From Rhodococcus sp. 4CII (GTDB lineage Bacteria; Actinomycetota; Actinomycetes; Mycobacteriales; Mycobacteriaceae): DNA of 64,000 nucleotides. Below the pieces are notes generated by a model that made no database searches, was not told where the DNA came from, and saw only the letters and a program-made list of their open reading frames with translations. The position numbers were made by a program, and so were the translations under genes. Location of the stretch: assembly GCF_014256275.1 (NCBI RefSeq), contig NZ_JACCFE010000002.1, positions 1,116,001-1,180,000 on the forward strand, read 5' to 3'. Shown here one piece after another: positions 55,525 through 64,000 of the stretch. The first letter of the stretch is position 1, and the number at the start of each line of letters is the position of its first letter.

Positions 55525-56924
55525 TATGACTTCAACCGGGGCTTCAATGCGTCGAGGTCACGGGCGACGAGGGCGCCCTTCCAGAGGCCGGCGCCGTACG
55601 CGACGTCGTCCAACCGCTTGAACACCGTGTGCCGCACCGGCCCCAGGCCCCCGGGCTCCCGGTGCGTCACCCAGTCTGCGACGCCCTCCGCGACTGCGAT
55701 GGCGAGAGCGATGCGGCGAATCCGTTTCGACAGCAGCACCGCCGCGAGCGTGACGGGCCAGTAGTGGCGACACATCGCGGAGGCCAGCTGCCACGCCCCG
55801 CCGGCAAAACCCTGAGCTGCGAGGATGGCCGCGATTCGGGTCGGCTGGTCGAGACCGGTGAACATGCGGCGCAGGCGCACCACCATCATCGCGAGGGTGA
55901 CGACGGCGCCGAGGAGACCCAGCCGGGTGCACGTGGCGGCGGCGATGCAGGCGAAGAACGTCCACGGCGACATCGACAGCGGCGGGACCATGCCCTCATG
56001 CCTCGCCGCCAGCGGCGCCGCACCGGTTCCGTAGAACAGCTTGCGGTCGAACCACTTTCCGAACGTCACCCGGTGATCGTGCGCAACGTGGGCCACCGGC
56101 TCGTAGCGCAGGCGCCAACCGGACTCCTGGAGTCGCCAGCACAGGTCGACGTCCTCGGCGACGTGCATGGACTCGTCGAAGCCGCCGAACTCGTCGAGCA
56201 CCTCACGCCGGGCGATCATCGCGGCGCTCGGGACGTAGGACACCGGACCGCCGGATTGGACCGCGGACTCCTTACGCCCCAGGTCGAGGGAGGACCGGGC
56301 GTGCTCGTACCGCGCGAGCGTGCTGGCCTCGGGTTCGAGCGCGACGATCCTCGGGGCGACGAGCGCGACCGCGGGATCGCTGAAGTGACCGAGCATGACC
56401 TCGATCCAGCCGGTGCGGGGCAGGACGTCGGAGTCGAGGAACGCCACGAACGGAGTTGCGGCGTAACGCAGACCGGTGTTTCGCGCCGCCGCCGGACCCT
56501 TGGCCGTCTCGTGGCGAAGAACAGTGACCCGGCCACCGCACCCGTCCTGCAGTGCGGGGGCGACGATCGGGACGTCGGAGCCGTCGTCCACGACGACCAC
56601 GTCCAGTCCGCGGAGCGACGCCAGTACCCGATGCAGTCCGGACGCGTTGTTCTTCACCGGAATGACGACGGTGACGTCCCGCGGGGACGGGGTACTCATC
56701 GGTCGCGGGTTCGCGACACCCGAGTCGAGGAGGCGGCGTGCGACCACCGCGGACTGCGGATCGACGACCTCGAGGTAGCCGTCGCCGATCATGGCCGCGG
56801 CGGTGGGGGCCAGCTTCAACATCCGCGTCGGCGAACCGCCGATGAGCACTCGACCTCCGGAGTATGCGCGTACCTTGGGGTCGATTCGGATCCCGAATCC
56901 ATCGGGAAGTCGAGCTTGGCGCAT
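55524..56924 (-). CDS. mftF: Mycofactocin glycosyltransferase MftF
   Basis: 466 residues. An N-terminal segment of ~90 residues precedes a GT2 domain: VTVVIPVKNNASGLHRVLASL near residue 95, VVVDDGSD near 120, FLDSDVLPRTGWIEVML near 180, and ESMHVAEDVDLCWRLQESGW near 265. Hydrophobic helices in the last third (for example FFACIAAATCTRLGLLGAVV) tie it to the membrane. MftF adds glucose units to the mycofactocin core. The ATG at 56924 is the best start; no strong ribosome binding site is seen. Confidence 0.92.
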   Translation of the reverse strand: MRQARLPDGFGIRIDPKVRAYSGGRVLIGGSPTRMLKLAPTAAAMIGDGYLEVVDPQSAVVARRLLDSGVANPRPMSTPSPRDVTVVIPVKNNASGLHRVLASLRGLDVVVVDDGSDVPIVAPALQDGCGGRVTVLRHETAKGPAAARNTGLRYAATPFVAFLDSDVLPRTGWIEVMLGHFSDPAVALVAPRIVALEPEASTLARYEHARSSLDLGRKESAVQSGGPVSYVPSAAMIARREVLDEFGGFDESMHVAEDVDLCWRLQESGWRLRYEPVAHVAHDHRVTFGKWFDRKLFYGTGAAPLAARHEGMVPPLSMSPWTFFACIAAATCTRLGLLGAVVTLAMMVVRLRRMFTGLDQPTRIAAILAAQGFAGGAWQLASAMCRHYWPVTLAAVLLSKRIRRIALAIAVAEGVADWVTHREPGGLGPVRHTVFKRLDDVAYGAGLWKGALVARDLDALKPRLKS

Positions 56925-57030
56925 CAGTCGATCGTATGCGGGTCGGAGACCGCCGGCAGGGCATGCCCGAAATTGAACGCGGGAACATGCCGGAAATTCG
57001 CCCTCGGCGACTCGAGGACGCCCGTGCGGG

Positions 57031-57723
57031 TCATTGGAGCCTCCCATCGTGGCCCGGTTCCCACCGGGCAAGTGCCTTGGTGACTGTGTCGACGAGTACG
57101 CCGAAGAGCTGCGCCCCCTCCGCCGCCGTAGCGCTCGTCGGGTCACCGAGCACGCCGTTGGCCGACACGGCGACCATACCGCCTTCGCGCAGTCTTGGCA
57201 TCAACCTCGCGACAGGTTCCGTATTACCGGCTTCGGCCCTGGACAACCTGACCCGAGCGGGCGAAAGGTGCAGCAACAAAGACGTTTCCGTACGTCCGGC
57301 ATGAGCGTCGGCGCCGGGGACCGCGCAGGGCACCCACGCCACGTCGCGGGCCTCGTATCGAAGCAAGGCGACAGCCTTGACCAGCGCAGGTCCGTTTCCT
57401 CCGTGCCCGTTGACGAAGAGTACCCGGTCGGCCCACCGGCACGCGGACCGTCCGTACTCGACCAGTACGGTCTCGAGTGCCTCCGCGCCGAGCGAGACGG
57501 TTCCGGGGAATCCCTCGTGCTCGCCACTTGCGCCGTAGGCGATCGGGGGTGCCACCAGCACGTGGGGCAGCGCGCGGGACACGGCGTCGGCGATGGTGGT
57601 GTCCGTGTCGAGTGGCAGGTGCGGGCCGTGCTGCTCGAGGGAGCCGACCGGGACCACGACCGTCGACGCCCGGGACACGAGTTCAGGCCACACCGCATCG
57701 TCGAGGTGTCCGGAATGAGACAT
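57031..57723 (-). CDS. mftE: Mycofactocin precursor peptide peptidase MftE
   Basis: 230-residue creatininase-family metallopeptidase that releases the modified C-terminal dipeptide of MftA after MftC action. Metal-binding motifs are VPVGSLEQHGPHLPLDTDT near residue 25, FVNGHGGNGPALV near 105 and DAHAGRTETSLLL near 145. GGAGG directly abuts the ATG with no spacer, so initiation may be weak or shifted. It lies between oxidoreductase 2 and mftF. Confidence 0.93.
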   Translation of the reverse strand: MSHSGHLDDAVWPELVSRASTVVVPVGSLEQHGPHLPLDTDTTIADAVSRALPHVLVAPPIAYGASGEHEGFPGTVSLGAEALETVLVEYGRSACRWADRVLFVNGHGGNGPALVKAVALLRYEARDVAWVPCAVPGADAHAGRTETSLLLHLSPARVRLSRAEAGNTEPVARLMPRLREGGMVAVSANGVLGDPTSATAAEGAQLFGVLVDTVTKALARWEPGHDGRLQ

Positions 57724-57782
57724 CCTCCGATGCTAGGCGACGCGCATCCGGGTGCCGGCGCCAGGAGCCCGCAGCCGACCGC

Positions 57783-59741
57783 TCAGAGCGAGAGGGCGAT
57801 CCGCTCCCCCTCGATGACGGCGGAGTGCGCGCGGCGCGGAGCCAGGGCGTCGCCGACTCTGTGCGCCTCGATTCCGCTGTCGGCCAGCTCTTTCCAGAGC
57901 CCGTCCTCCGGCTGCTGGTGCGCGGACGACACCACCCAGTCGAGGTCGAGTTGCGTGAGCCGACCGGTCGGGTGATGCAGCAACGTGACCACCATCCGTC
58001 CGTCGGCGTCTTCGCACTCGATGGGCACGACGTCCGTGACCTGGGTGATGCCCGTGCGATGCGCACGCCGCTTCCAGCCCTCCAGGTCGAGCGTGATCCC
58101 GAGATCCTGGCCGACGATCATCCCCGGCGTGCAGATCGTGACCGCACAGCCCGCGTCGGCGAGGAACTCCGCGACGGACGTGCCCTGGTGGAATCCGAGT
58201 TCGTCGACCACCAGCACCGTCCCGGACGGATTCGCGCGCCCCTCCAGAACGTCGCGGACATCGACGACCCGGTGCCGCGTGCCTGCCCAGCGCGGACGCC
58301 GCGGACGTGCCCCGGTCGCGACCACCACCACGTCGGGACGCTCCCCGGCGACGGTCTCCGCGTCCGCGTCGGTGCCGATGCGGACGTCGACCCCGTTCCG
58401 CCGGCATTCCGATTCCAGATCGGCGACCAGTTCGGCGAACTCGCGGCGGCCCGGCACGACCGCCGCCGTCCGTACCTGCCCGCCGAGCGCGGTCGCGCGT
58501 TCGAACAGCGTCACGTCGTGACCCCGCTGCGCCGCGGTCGCAGCAGCCTTCAGACCGGCGGGACCGCCGCCGACCACGACCACTCGCTTGCCGCGAACGA
58601 CGGGCTCGGGCAACGGGATCGATTCCCGTCCCGCGCGCGGGTTCACGACGCACCCCAGCCAGCGGCCCAATCCCATGCGCCCGACACATTCCTGATTGCA
58701 CGCCAGGCACGTGCGGATCTCGCCCTCCTCGCCGGCGAGGGCCTTCGCCGCGAAGTCGGGGTCGGCGATCTGCCCGCGCACGACCCCGATCAGGTCGCAG
58801 TGCCCCTCGTCCAGCGCCCGGTCGGCCTGGTGCGGATCCGTGAACCGGCCGACACCCACCACCGGGAGGCCGACACGTTGCCGGATCGCATTCGGGACGA
58901 ACAACGCGTACCCACGGGGTACGGCCATGGACGCCTCGATCATGTGCAGCGTCTCGGTGGCCATTCCGATCGACGTGTTGAGGTAGTCGACCCGGCCGTC
59001 CGCTTCGACGAGAGCGGCCACCTCCACCGCCTCGTCGAGACGCACACCGCCGTCGAACAGGTCCTCCCCCGCAAGTCTCACACCGAGCGCGTGATCCGGG
59101 CCGATCGCCGCGCGCACGGCGGCGACGACCTCGAGAAGGAACCGAGCACGGTTGGCGAGCGACCCGCCGTACCGGTCCGCGCGCTGATTCGTCGCGGGAG
59201 CGAGGAAACTGCGCACCAGCGACGAATGGGAGCACTGCAATTCGATCCCGTCGAATCCGCCCCGGATGCAGTGCTCGGCCACGCGCGCGTACCCGTCGAC
59301 GAGCGTCCGGATCTCCCGCTGATCGACCGCCTTGGGAACTTCGCGGAACAGTGGGTCGGGGACGGCGCTCGGCGCCCACAGCGGACGCCGCGAGTACATG
59401 CTCGATCCCTGACCGCCGTTGTGATTGACCTGAGCCAGGATCGGGACGCCGTGCTCGTGGACCGCGTCGGTGATCCGCCGGTACCCCTGGACGACCTCCG
59501 GCCGGTAGCCCGCGATCACCTTCTCGTACGGCCAGTCGCCGGGGTGTGTGGCGTGTTCCTCGGAGATGATCAGGCCCGCACCACCCTTCGCCCGCGCCGC
59601 GTAGTAGGCGGCGTGCTGCGGGGTGGGCAGCCCGTCCACGGCGTATCCCGTGAGATGCGCGGAGAAGACCACCCGATTGCGCAGGGTCAGCGGTCCCAGA
59701 CGCAATCGGGTGAACAGGTGGCGGTACCCGGACGTGCTCAC
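57783..59741 (-). CDS. Mycofactocin-system FadH/OYE-family oxidoreductase 2
   Basis: 652 residues starting at GTG, overlapping the SDR stop (GTGA). Domain order is that of 2,4-dienoyl-CoA reductase: an FMN TIM barrel (RLRLGPLTLRNRVVFSAHLT near residue 15, RADRYGGSLANRARFLLEV near 195), a 4Fe-4S cluster (CLACNQEC...C near 345), then an FAD/NAD part (VVVVGGGPAGLKAAATAA near 390). The usual His-Gly-Tyr after the barrel strand reads CSHSSLVRSFL. It belongs to one of two OYE families repeatedly found in mycofactocin clusters; the substrate is unknown. Confidence 0.88.
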   Translation of the reverse strand: MSTSGYRHLFTRLRLGPLTLRNRVVFSAHLTGYAVDGLPTPQHAAYYAARAKGGAGLIISEEHATHPGDWPYEKVIAGYRPEVVQGYRRITDAVHEHGVPILAQVNHNGGQGSSMYSRRPLWAPSAVPDPLFREVPKAVDQREIRTLVDGYARVAEHCIRGGFDGIELQCSHSSLVRSFLAPATNQRADRYGGSLANRARFLLEVVAAVRAAIGPDHALGVRLAGEDLFDGGVRLDEAVEVAALVEADGRVDYLNTSIGMATETLHMIEASMAVPRGYALFVPNAIRQRVGLPVVGVGRFTDPHQADRALDEGHCDLIGVVRGQIADPDFAAKALAGEEGEIRTCLACNQECVGRMGLGRWLGCVVNPRAGRESIPLPEPVVRGKRVVVVGGGPAGLKAAATAAQRGHDVTLFERATALGGQVRTAAVVPGRREFAELVADLESECRRNGVDVRIGTDADAETVAGERPDVVVVATGARPRRPRWAGTRHRVVDVRDVLEGRANPSGTVLVVDELGFHQGTSVAEFLADAGCAVTICTPGMIVGQDLGITLDLEGWKRRAHRTGITQVTDVVPIECEDADGRMVVTLLHHPTGRLTQLDLDWVVSSAHQQPEDGLWKELADSGIEAHRVGDALAPRRAHSAVIEGERIALSL

Positions 59742-60550
59742 ACCTTCGTGTTGCCCATGTCGACGGCGACCTGACTGCCCGTCACCCGCCGCGAACCGTC
59801 TCCGGCCAGCCACACCACGGCATCGGTGATGTCGTCCGTATCCGCGAGCGGATGGTCGGTGAGGATGGTGCCGAAGCTCGACATGTAGTTCGGGTGCTTC
59901 TCGAGGATCACGAGGCTTCCGGGGTCCGTCCCCATCGGGGTCTTCACGCCGTACGGGTGAATGGAGTTGACCCGGATGCCGTATTCGCCGAGCTCCTTCG
60001 CGGCGGTCTGCGTCAGTCCCACCAGCCCGAACTTGGAGGCGGCGTAATTCGCCTGTCCCGGAAGGGGCTTGATGCCCGCGACGGAGCTGATCACGATGAT
60101 CGAGCCTCCGCGACCGCCCTCGATCAGTGCCGGGACCGCTGCCTTCAACGTCTTCCACGCGCCGGTGAGATTCACGTCGATCAGCGTCTCCCACTGCTCA
60201 TCGGGCATCTCCCAGAAGCGGTTCCAATTGCAGATGCCGGCATTGGCGATCACGATGTCGAGCCGGCCGAACTGTTCGACGCCCCGGTCCACGACAGCCT
60301 TCATTGCGGCGCTGTCGCGTACGTCCGCCTGCTCCGCGACGATCTTGCCGCCCTCGGATTCCACCAACCGCACCGTCTCGGCCAGGTCGTCCGCGGTCGC
60401 GGGCTCATACGTGTTGTACTCGGACACCGGTCCGCAGATGTCGACGGCGATGATCGCCGCGCCCTCCCGCGCCAATCGCACCGCATGCGTCCGCCCCTGC
60501 CCGCGGGCAGCCCCGGTGATGAACGCGACCTTGCCGTCGAACTGTCCCAT
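59738..60550 (-). CDS. Mycofactocin-coupled SDR-family oxidoreductase
   Basis: 270 residues. Rossmann motif TGAARGQGRTHAVRLA near residue 12; catalytic Ser in ISSVAG near 155; Tyr-x-x-x-Lys in ANYAASKFG near 170. After VDICGP it has an insertion (SEYNTYEPATADDLAETVRL) that is characteristic of the SDR subfamily thought to hold NAD(H) tightly and hand electrons to mycofactocin. It is translationally coupled to oxidoreductase 2 downstream. Expected to oxidise an alcohol; the specific substrate is not evident. Confidence 0.9.
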   Translation of the reverse strand: MGQFDGKVAFITGAARGQGRTHAVRLAREGAAIIAVDICGPVSEYNTYEPATADDLAETVRLVESEGGKIVAEQADVRDSAAMKAVVDRGVEQFGRLDIVIANAGICNWNRFWEMPDEQWETLIDVNLTGAWKTLKAAVPALIEGGRGGSIIVISSVAGIKPLPGQANYAASKFGLVGLTQTAAKELGEYGIRVNSIHPYGVKTPMGTDPGSLVILEKHPNYMSSFGTILTDHPLADTDDITDAVVWLAGDGSRRVTGSQVAVDMGNTKV

Positions 60551-60559
60551 GGAAGAGTC

Positions 60560-62527
60560 CTATCTTTCGTTGACGAGGGTGAACGGATGGTGGTCGAACT
60601 CGGACCGTCTGCGTGCGGTCACGTTCTGCGCCTCGGCGCGGCCCTCACGGACCGCCTCCAGCAGCGTGCGGGGGGCCACGCAATCGCCTGCCCGCACCGT
60701 GTCCGGGCGGGTCGAGCCGAGCGTGTCCTCGGGGAGTCGGTGCGAGCAGTCGATCAGCACGGCGCACGGCACCAGCGACTCTTCCCCGGTATGGCGGTCG
60801 ACCACCCACATTCCGGCGTCGCCGACCGACACGATGCGGCTGTCGAGGTGGCGCGTGACCCCGGCCCGTTGCAGGCGGGCGTTGGCGTCGGCGAGGTCCC
60901 CGGTCATTCCGAGTCGCGAGCCGGCCACGGAATCCTGGGTCACGATGCTCACCGCCCGTCCCCGCGCCGCCAGCCATTCGGCGGCCGCCAGGCCGATCGG
61001 TCCGCCCACCGGGTCGAAGACGACATGCGGGCCCGCAGGCAGCGCGGCGCCGTCCGTCAGTTCCGCAGCGCCCAGGCACCGGATGCTCCCGTCGACGGGG
61101 AACGGCAGCGGCCGCGGCCTGCTGCCGGTCGCGAGGACCACCGTCGTGCCCGCGCGTTCCGCGGCATCCAGTTCGGCATCCGAGACGGCGGATCCCAGTC
61201 GGAATTCGACTCCGAGGCTATGACATTCACCCTCGAGCCAGTCGGTCAGCGCCCCGAGGTGCGGCACAGTGGCAGCGGCGGCCCGGACCATCCCGCCCAG
61301 GCGGGCCGACGCCTCCGCCACGGTGACCCGGCGACCCCGGAGGGCGAGCACGCGGGCCGCTTCGAGTCCTGCCGGACCGCCGCCGACCACCAGAACCGCT
61401 CCGACCGCACCGTCCGCGGACTCGCCGGGAGGATCGACGGTCTCGTGCCCGGCGCTCGGGTTGCCGATGCACGTGACGACGGGATTGCGGGGGTCGAGAA
61501 CCTGGCACGTCTGGTTGCACAGGACGCACGGCCGCGGTGCGGCGCCGCGCCGGATCTTGACGACCAGGTCCGGATCCGCGATCTGGGCTCGCGTCATCTC
61601 GACGACGTCGGCGATCCCGTCGGCGAGCGCGTGCCGGGCGTCGGACGGATCGATCACGCTGCCCTGCAGCACGACGGGAACCACGCCGGCGACCGCCTGG
61701 CGAATGCCGCGGCACAGTTCGGTATTGAACGACGGCGACCGGTGGAAGTCGGGACGATAGGCGTTCGGCGACAGCGGACCGCCCCGTACCACCACGAGCA
61801 GGTCGAGGGCGTCGGCCAGTCGGCGTGCGTGCCCGGCTGCGATCGACGGTGTGATCCCCGCCCACGACGTCTCCTCGTCGCAGCTCAGACGCAGGGACAG
61901 GACCCGGCCCGGTCCCAGCTCGTCCCGGACGGCGGCGAGGACCTCACGGGTGAGTCGCAACGGGTCCGCACCGTAGGCGTCGTCACGCAGGTTGGTGAGG
62001 TCCGAATGAAACTGCCGCAACAGACTTCTCGGTCCGGCATCGATCTCCACACCGTCCACGTCGGCGGCGACGGCCGCGGCGGCCGCTGCACGGAAACCGT
62101 CGACGAGGCCGTCGATCTCCGCCCGCCCCATCTGCATCGGCATCTCACGGGAGATCACGTCGGCAACTCCCGACGGTCCCCACAGCACCGCCTGCGAATA
62201 CGCGCTCGACCCCTGCAGTCCGGTATGCCCCAGCCCGGCCAGCACGAGCGTGCCGTGCGGGCGACACGCCGCGACCACGCCCCGCCAGCCGTCGACGCAG
62301 TCGGACGCCAGCGGCGCCCGCTCGTACGGCCAGTCGGAGTCGTGGACCGACGCCACCTCGGTGACGACGATCCCGGCCCCGCCCCGCGCCCGCCGCTCGT
62401 AGTACGCGACGTGACGGGGTGAAAATCCCCTTCGCACACCCAGATTGGTGGGATGCGGACCCAGAAGCACCCTGGACCGGGCATGGCGTCCGGCCAGGGT
62501 GATCGGGTCTGTCAGTTGCGCAGACAT
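60560..62527 (-). CDS. Mycofactocin-system FadH/OYE-family oxidoreductase 1
   Basis: 655 residues, same overall plan as oxidoreductase 2 (TIM barrel, 4Fe-4S cysteines CVLCNQTC...C near 345, FAD/NAD domain VLVVGGGPAGLEAARVLA near 385) but clearly paralogous. The region normally holding the catalytic His-x-x-His and the YGG phosphate segment reads DAGPRSLLRQFHSDLTNLRD, so typical OYE catalytic residues are missing. GPHPTNLGVRRG at the N-terminus fits the mycofactocin OYE_1 family. It starts 16 bp after the mftD stop. Confidence 0.87.
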   Translation of the reverse strand: MSAQLTDPITLAGRHARSRVLLGPHPTNLGVRRGFSPRHVAYYERRARGGAGIVVTEVASVHDSDWPYERAPLASDCVDGWRGVVAACRPHGTLVLAGLGHTGLQGSSAYSQAVLWGPSGVADVISREMPMQMGRAEIDGLVDGFRAAAAAAVAADVDGVEIDAGPRSLLRQFHSDLTNLRDDAYGADPLRLTREVLAAVRDELGPGRVLSLRLSCDEETSWAGITPSIAAGHARRLADALDLLVVVRGGPLSPNAYRPDFHRSPSFNTELCRGIRQAVAGVVPVVLQGSVIDPSDARHALADGIADVVEMTRAQIADPDLVVKIRRGAAPRPCVLCNQTCQVLDPRNPVVTCIGNPSAGHETVDPPGESADGAVGAVLVVGGGPAGLEAARVLALRGRRVTVAEASARLGGMVRAAAATVPHLGALTDWLEGECHSLGVEFRLGSAVSDAELDAAERAGTTVVLATGSRPRPLPFPVDGSIRCLGAAELTDGAALPAGPHVVFDPVGGPIGLAAAEWLAARGRAVSIVTQDSVAGSRLGMTGDLADANARLQRAGVTRHLDSRIVSVGDAGMWVVDRHTGEESLVPCAVLIDCSHRLPEDTLGSTRPDTVRAGDCVAPRTLLEAVREGRAEAQNVTARRRSEFDHHPFTLVNER

Positions 62528-62543
62528 CTACGCCGTTCGTGGA

Positions 62544-63725
62544 TCAGGATTCGGCGCCGAGAACGCGAGCGAATCCGGGTGGGATCACGACATCGGACGG
62601 GGTGAGGTCGTGGATGTTCGAGTGCCCCAGCCCCAGCAGTGCCGAGTCGATGCCGCCGCGGAGGACGTCGAGGACGTTCTCGACACCGGCCTGACCGTTG
62701 GCCGAGAGGCCCCACAGATACGCACGACCGATCATCACCGCCCGCGCGCCGAGCGCGACGGCCTTGACGACGTCACTACCGCGTCGGATTCCACCGTCGA
62801 GGAGCACCTCGACCTGGTCGCCCACGGCCTCCGCGATGGCCGGCAACGCACGGATCGGCGCCGGGGTGCCGTCGAGATTGTTTCCGCCGTGATTGGAGAC
62901 GGAGATCGCGGTGACACCGGCGTCGACGGCGCGCTTGGCGTCGTCGATCCGCATGACGCCCTTGAGCATGAACGGCCCGCCCCACTGCTCCCGCAGCCAC
63001 GCGATGTCGTCCCACGTCGGCAGCGGCGTCTGCATCCACTCGCCGTAGGCGCCGAAGAACGTGGGCGGTTCCTGACCGGGCTGCGCCAGGTTCGGGGTGG
63101 TCAGGTCGGGGATCTTGCGGGTCTTCGCGAACTCGTACAACCACTTCGGGCGGGTGATGCCCTCCGGCGCGAACTGGAGCATCGCCTTGAGATCCATCTT
63201 CTCCGGGATGGCCGGGCTGCCCCAGTCGCGACCGTACGAAAACGACCAGTCGGTGGTGATGATCAGCCCGGTCGCACCCGCGGCGCGGGCCCGTTCCATC
63301 CGCTGGATCAGCACGTCGCGGCTGCCGACCCAGTACATCTGGAAGAAGGTCTGCGGATTCGCCGCCGTGACCTCCTCGACGGACTTGCTGGCGAACGAAC
63401 TCAGACCGATCGCCGTTCCCCGCGCAGCCGCCGCGCGTGCCACGGCAACCTCACCGTCGGGGTGTACCGCCTGCACGCCGGTCGGGGAGATCAGGACGGG
63501 CAGCGAAATCTGCTGCCCCATCACGGTCGTGGACAGCTCACGCTTGTCGGACAGCCCGACGACGTGGGGAGCGAACCCCAGCTCACCGAACGCCGCAATG
63601 TTGTCGTCGACCGTCACGCCGCGTTCGGAACCGGCGATCAGCGCCGCGTACACCGATTTCGGCAGGCGCTTCTTTGCCCGACGCTGAGCCTCGGCCACCG
63701 TCTCGAAGAACGGATTCTTACCCAT
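62544..63725 (-). CDS. mftD: Pre-mycofactocin synthase MftD
   Basis: 393-residue FMN enzyme of the lactate dehydrogenase/glycolate oxidase family, ATG after GAGAGGTATTCCC. In the pathway it oxidises the AHDP intermediate to pre-mycofactocin, creating the redox-active dione. Motifs are PVLISPTGVQAVHPDGEVAVARAA near residue 75, FFQMYWVGSRD near 125, ITTDWSFSYGRD near 155, SNHGGNNLDG near 270 (where typical hydroxy-acid oxidases have Arg after SNHGG) and LLDGGIRRGSDVVKA near 300. Confidence 0.94.
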   Translation of the reverse strand: MGKNPFFETVAEAQRRAKKRLPKSVYAALIAGSERGVTVDDNIAAFGELGFAPHVVGLSDKRELSTTVMGQQISLPVLISPTGVQAVHPDGEVAVARAAAARGTAIGLSSFASKSVEEVTAANPQTFFQMYWVGSRDVLIQRMERARAAGATGLIITTDWSFSYGRDWGSPAIPEKMDLKAMLQFAPEGITRPKWLYEFAKTRKIPDLTTPNLAQPGQEPPTFFGAYGEWMQTPLPTWDDIAWLREQWGGPFMLKGVMRIDDAKRAVDAGVTAISVSNHGGNNLDGTPAPIRALPAIAEAVGDQVEVLLDGGIRRGSDVVKAVALGARAVMIGRAYLWGLSANGQAGVENVLDVLRGGIDSALLGLGHSNIHDLTPSDVVIPPGFARVLGAES

Positions 63726-63756
63726 GGGAATACCTCTCGTACCTGGCAGACGGTCG

Positions 63757-64000
63757 TTACGTCTGGTCCATGCCCGCAAGCGGGTTCTCGTCACAAATCT
63801 TTGCCGGGGGACGCACCATCAGCGTCAGCGGAACCGGCGCCCGCGGGGTCCGGCGCTGGCCGGTGCGGGAATGGTCGACGCTCGATTTCGGGATCTCTCC
63901 CGCCGCGGCCAACGCCAGTTCGCCGTTGCCGATCACGCATTCGGGGTCCGGGCCGTCCATCGGCAGCCCGGTGAAGAACTTCGCGGCCATGCACCCGCCG
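63757..64000 (-). CDS. mftC: MftC radical SAM maturase, C-terminal fragment
   Basis: The last ~80 residues of a gene continuing past the right edge. The visible part reads GGCMAAKFFTGLPMDGPDPEC and then VIGNGELALA, the C-terminal end of MftC with cysteines of its SPASM-type auxiliary iron-sulphur cluster. MftC decarboxylates and cross-links the Val-Tyr end of MftA. It ends 32 bp before mftD. mftA and mftB are expected beyond the window. Confidence 0.85.
   Translation of the reverse strand, partial: GGCMAAKFFTGLPMDGPDPECVIGNGELALAAAGEIPKSSVDHSRTGQRRTPRAPVPLTLMVRPPAKICDENPLAGMDQT

Noticed and set aside
1..64000. CRISPR arrays, tRNA, rRNA or prophage genes
   Set aside because: No regularly spaced short repeats, tRNA-like cloverleaves or phage structural proteins were noticed by eye; the repetition in the left 28 kb is that of NRPS domains.

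Overview
The window is high-GC actinobacterial DNA, most like a large-genome Rhodococcus. Grounds: G/C-rich third codon positions, a giant non-ribosomal peptide synthetase (NRPS), a mycobacterial-type methylcrotonyl-CoA carboxylase locus and a mycofactocin cluster. Genus is inferred from gene content; no rRNA is present.

1-28,880 (minus strand): one NRPS locus that starts at a TTG codon and runs off the left edge. Eight modules can be read: C-A-T-E, six C-A-T, then a second C-A-T-E that is cut by the window. A 70-bp insertion flanked by a 22-bp direct repeat (4105-4196) shifts the frame inside the C domain of module 8, so modules 1-7 are intact and module 8 lies in another frame. Modules 3 and 5 each carry a leftover adenylation N-terminus followed by a second condensation-domain tail, ahead of the working A domain. 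The first C domain is EntF-like.

28,881-30,100: 1.2 kb without a convincing gene and with lower GC. It holds a strong IdeR/DtxR-type iron box (30048-30066) and two very short reading frames with good Shine-Dalgarno sequences.

30,101-38,932: a tightly overlapping operon for leucine/branched-chain degradation (acetoacetyl-CoA synthetase, CitE-like lyase, MaoC hydratase, acyl-CoA dehydrogenase, biotin-carboxylase and carboxyltransferase subunits) with a divergent TetR regulator.

38,948-45,869: a small GlsB/YeaQ membrane protein; a NarL-type sensor kinase/regulator pair divergent from a HbpS/GlcG-like lipoprotein (the layout of the Streptomyces SenS-SenR-HbpS haem/redox system); an acyl-CoA synthetase; an MHS-type symporter; and an uncharacterised winged-helix-like protein.

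45,948-53,967 (minus strand): ethanolamine use, comprising a GAF-domain regulator, aldehyde dehydrogenase, DUF779 protein, ethanolamine permease and EutB-EutC. A TnpB (IS200/IS605 family) remnant lies between permease and eutB.

54,052-64,000 (minus strand): mycofactocin cluster mftC (partial), mftD, OYE-type oxidoreductase 1, mycofactocin-type SDR, OYE-type oxidoreductase 2, mftE, mftF, mftG. Mycofactocin is a redox cofactor for alcohol oxidation. EutBC yields acetaldehyde and the aldehyde dehydrogenase removes it, so the right third of the window reads as a C2 alcohol/aldehyde/amine metabolism island.
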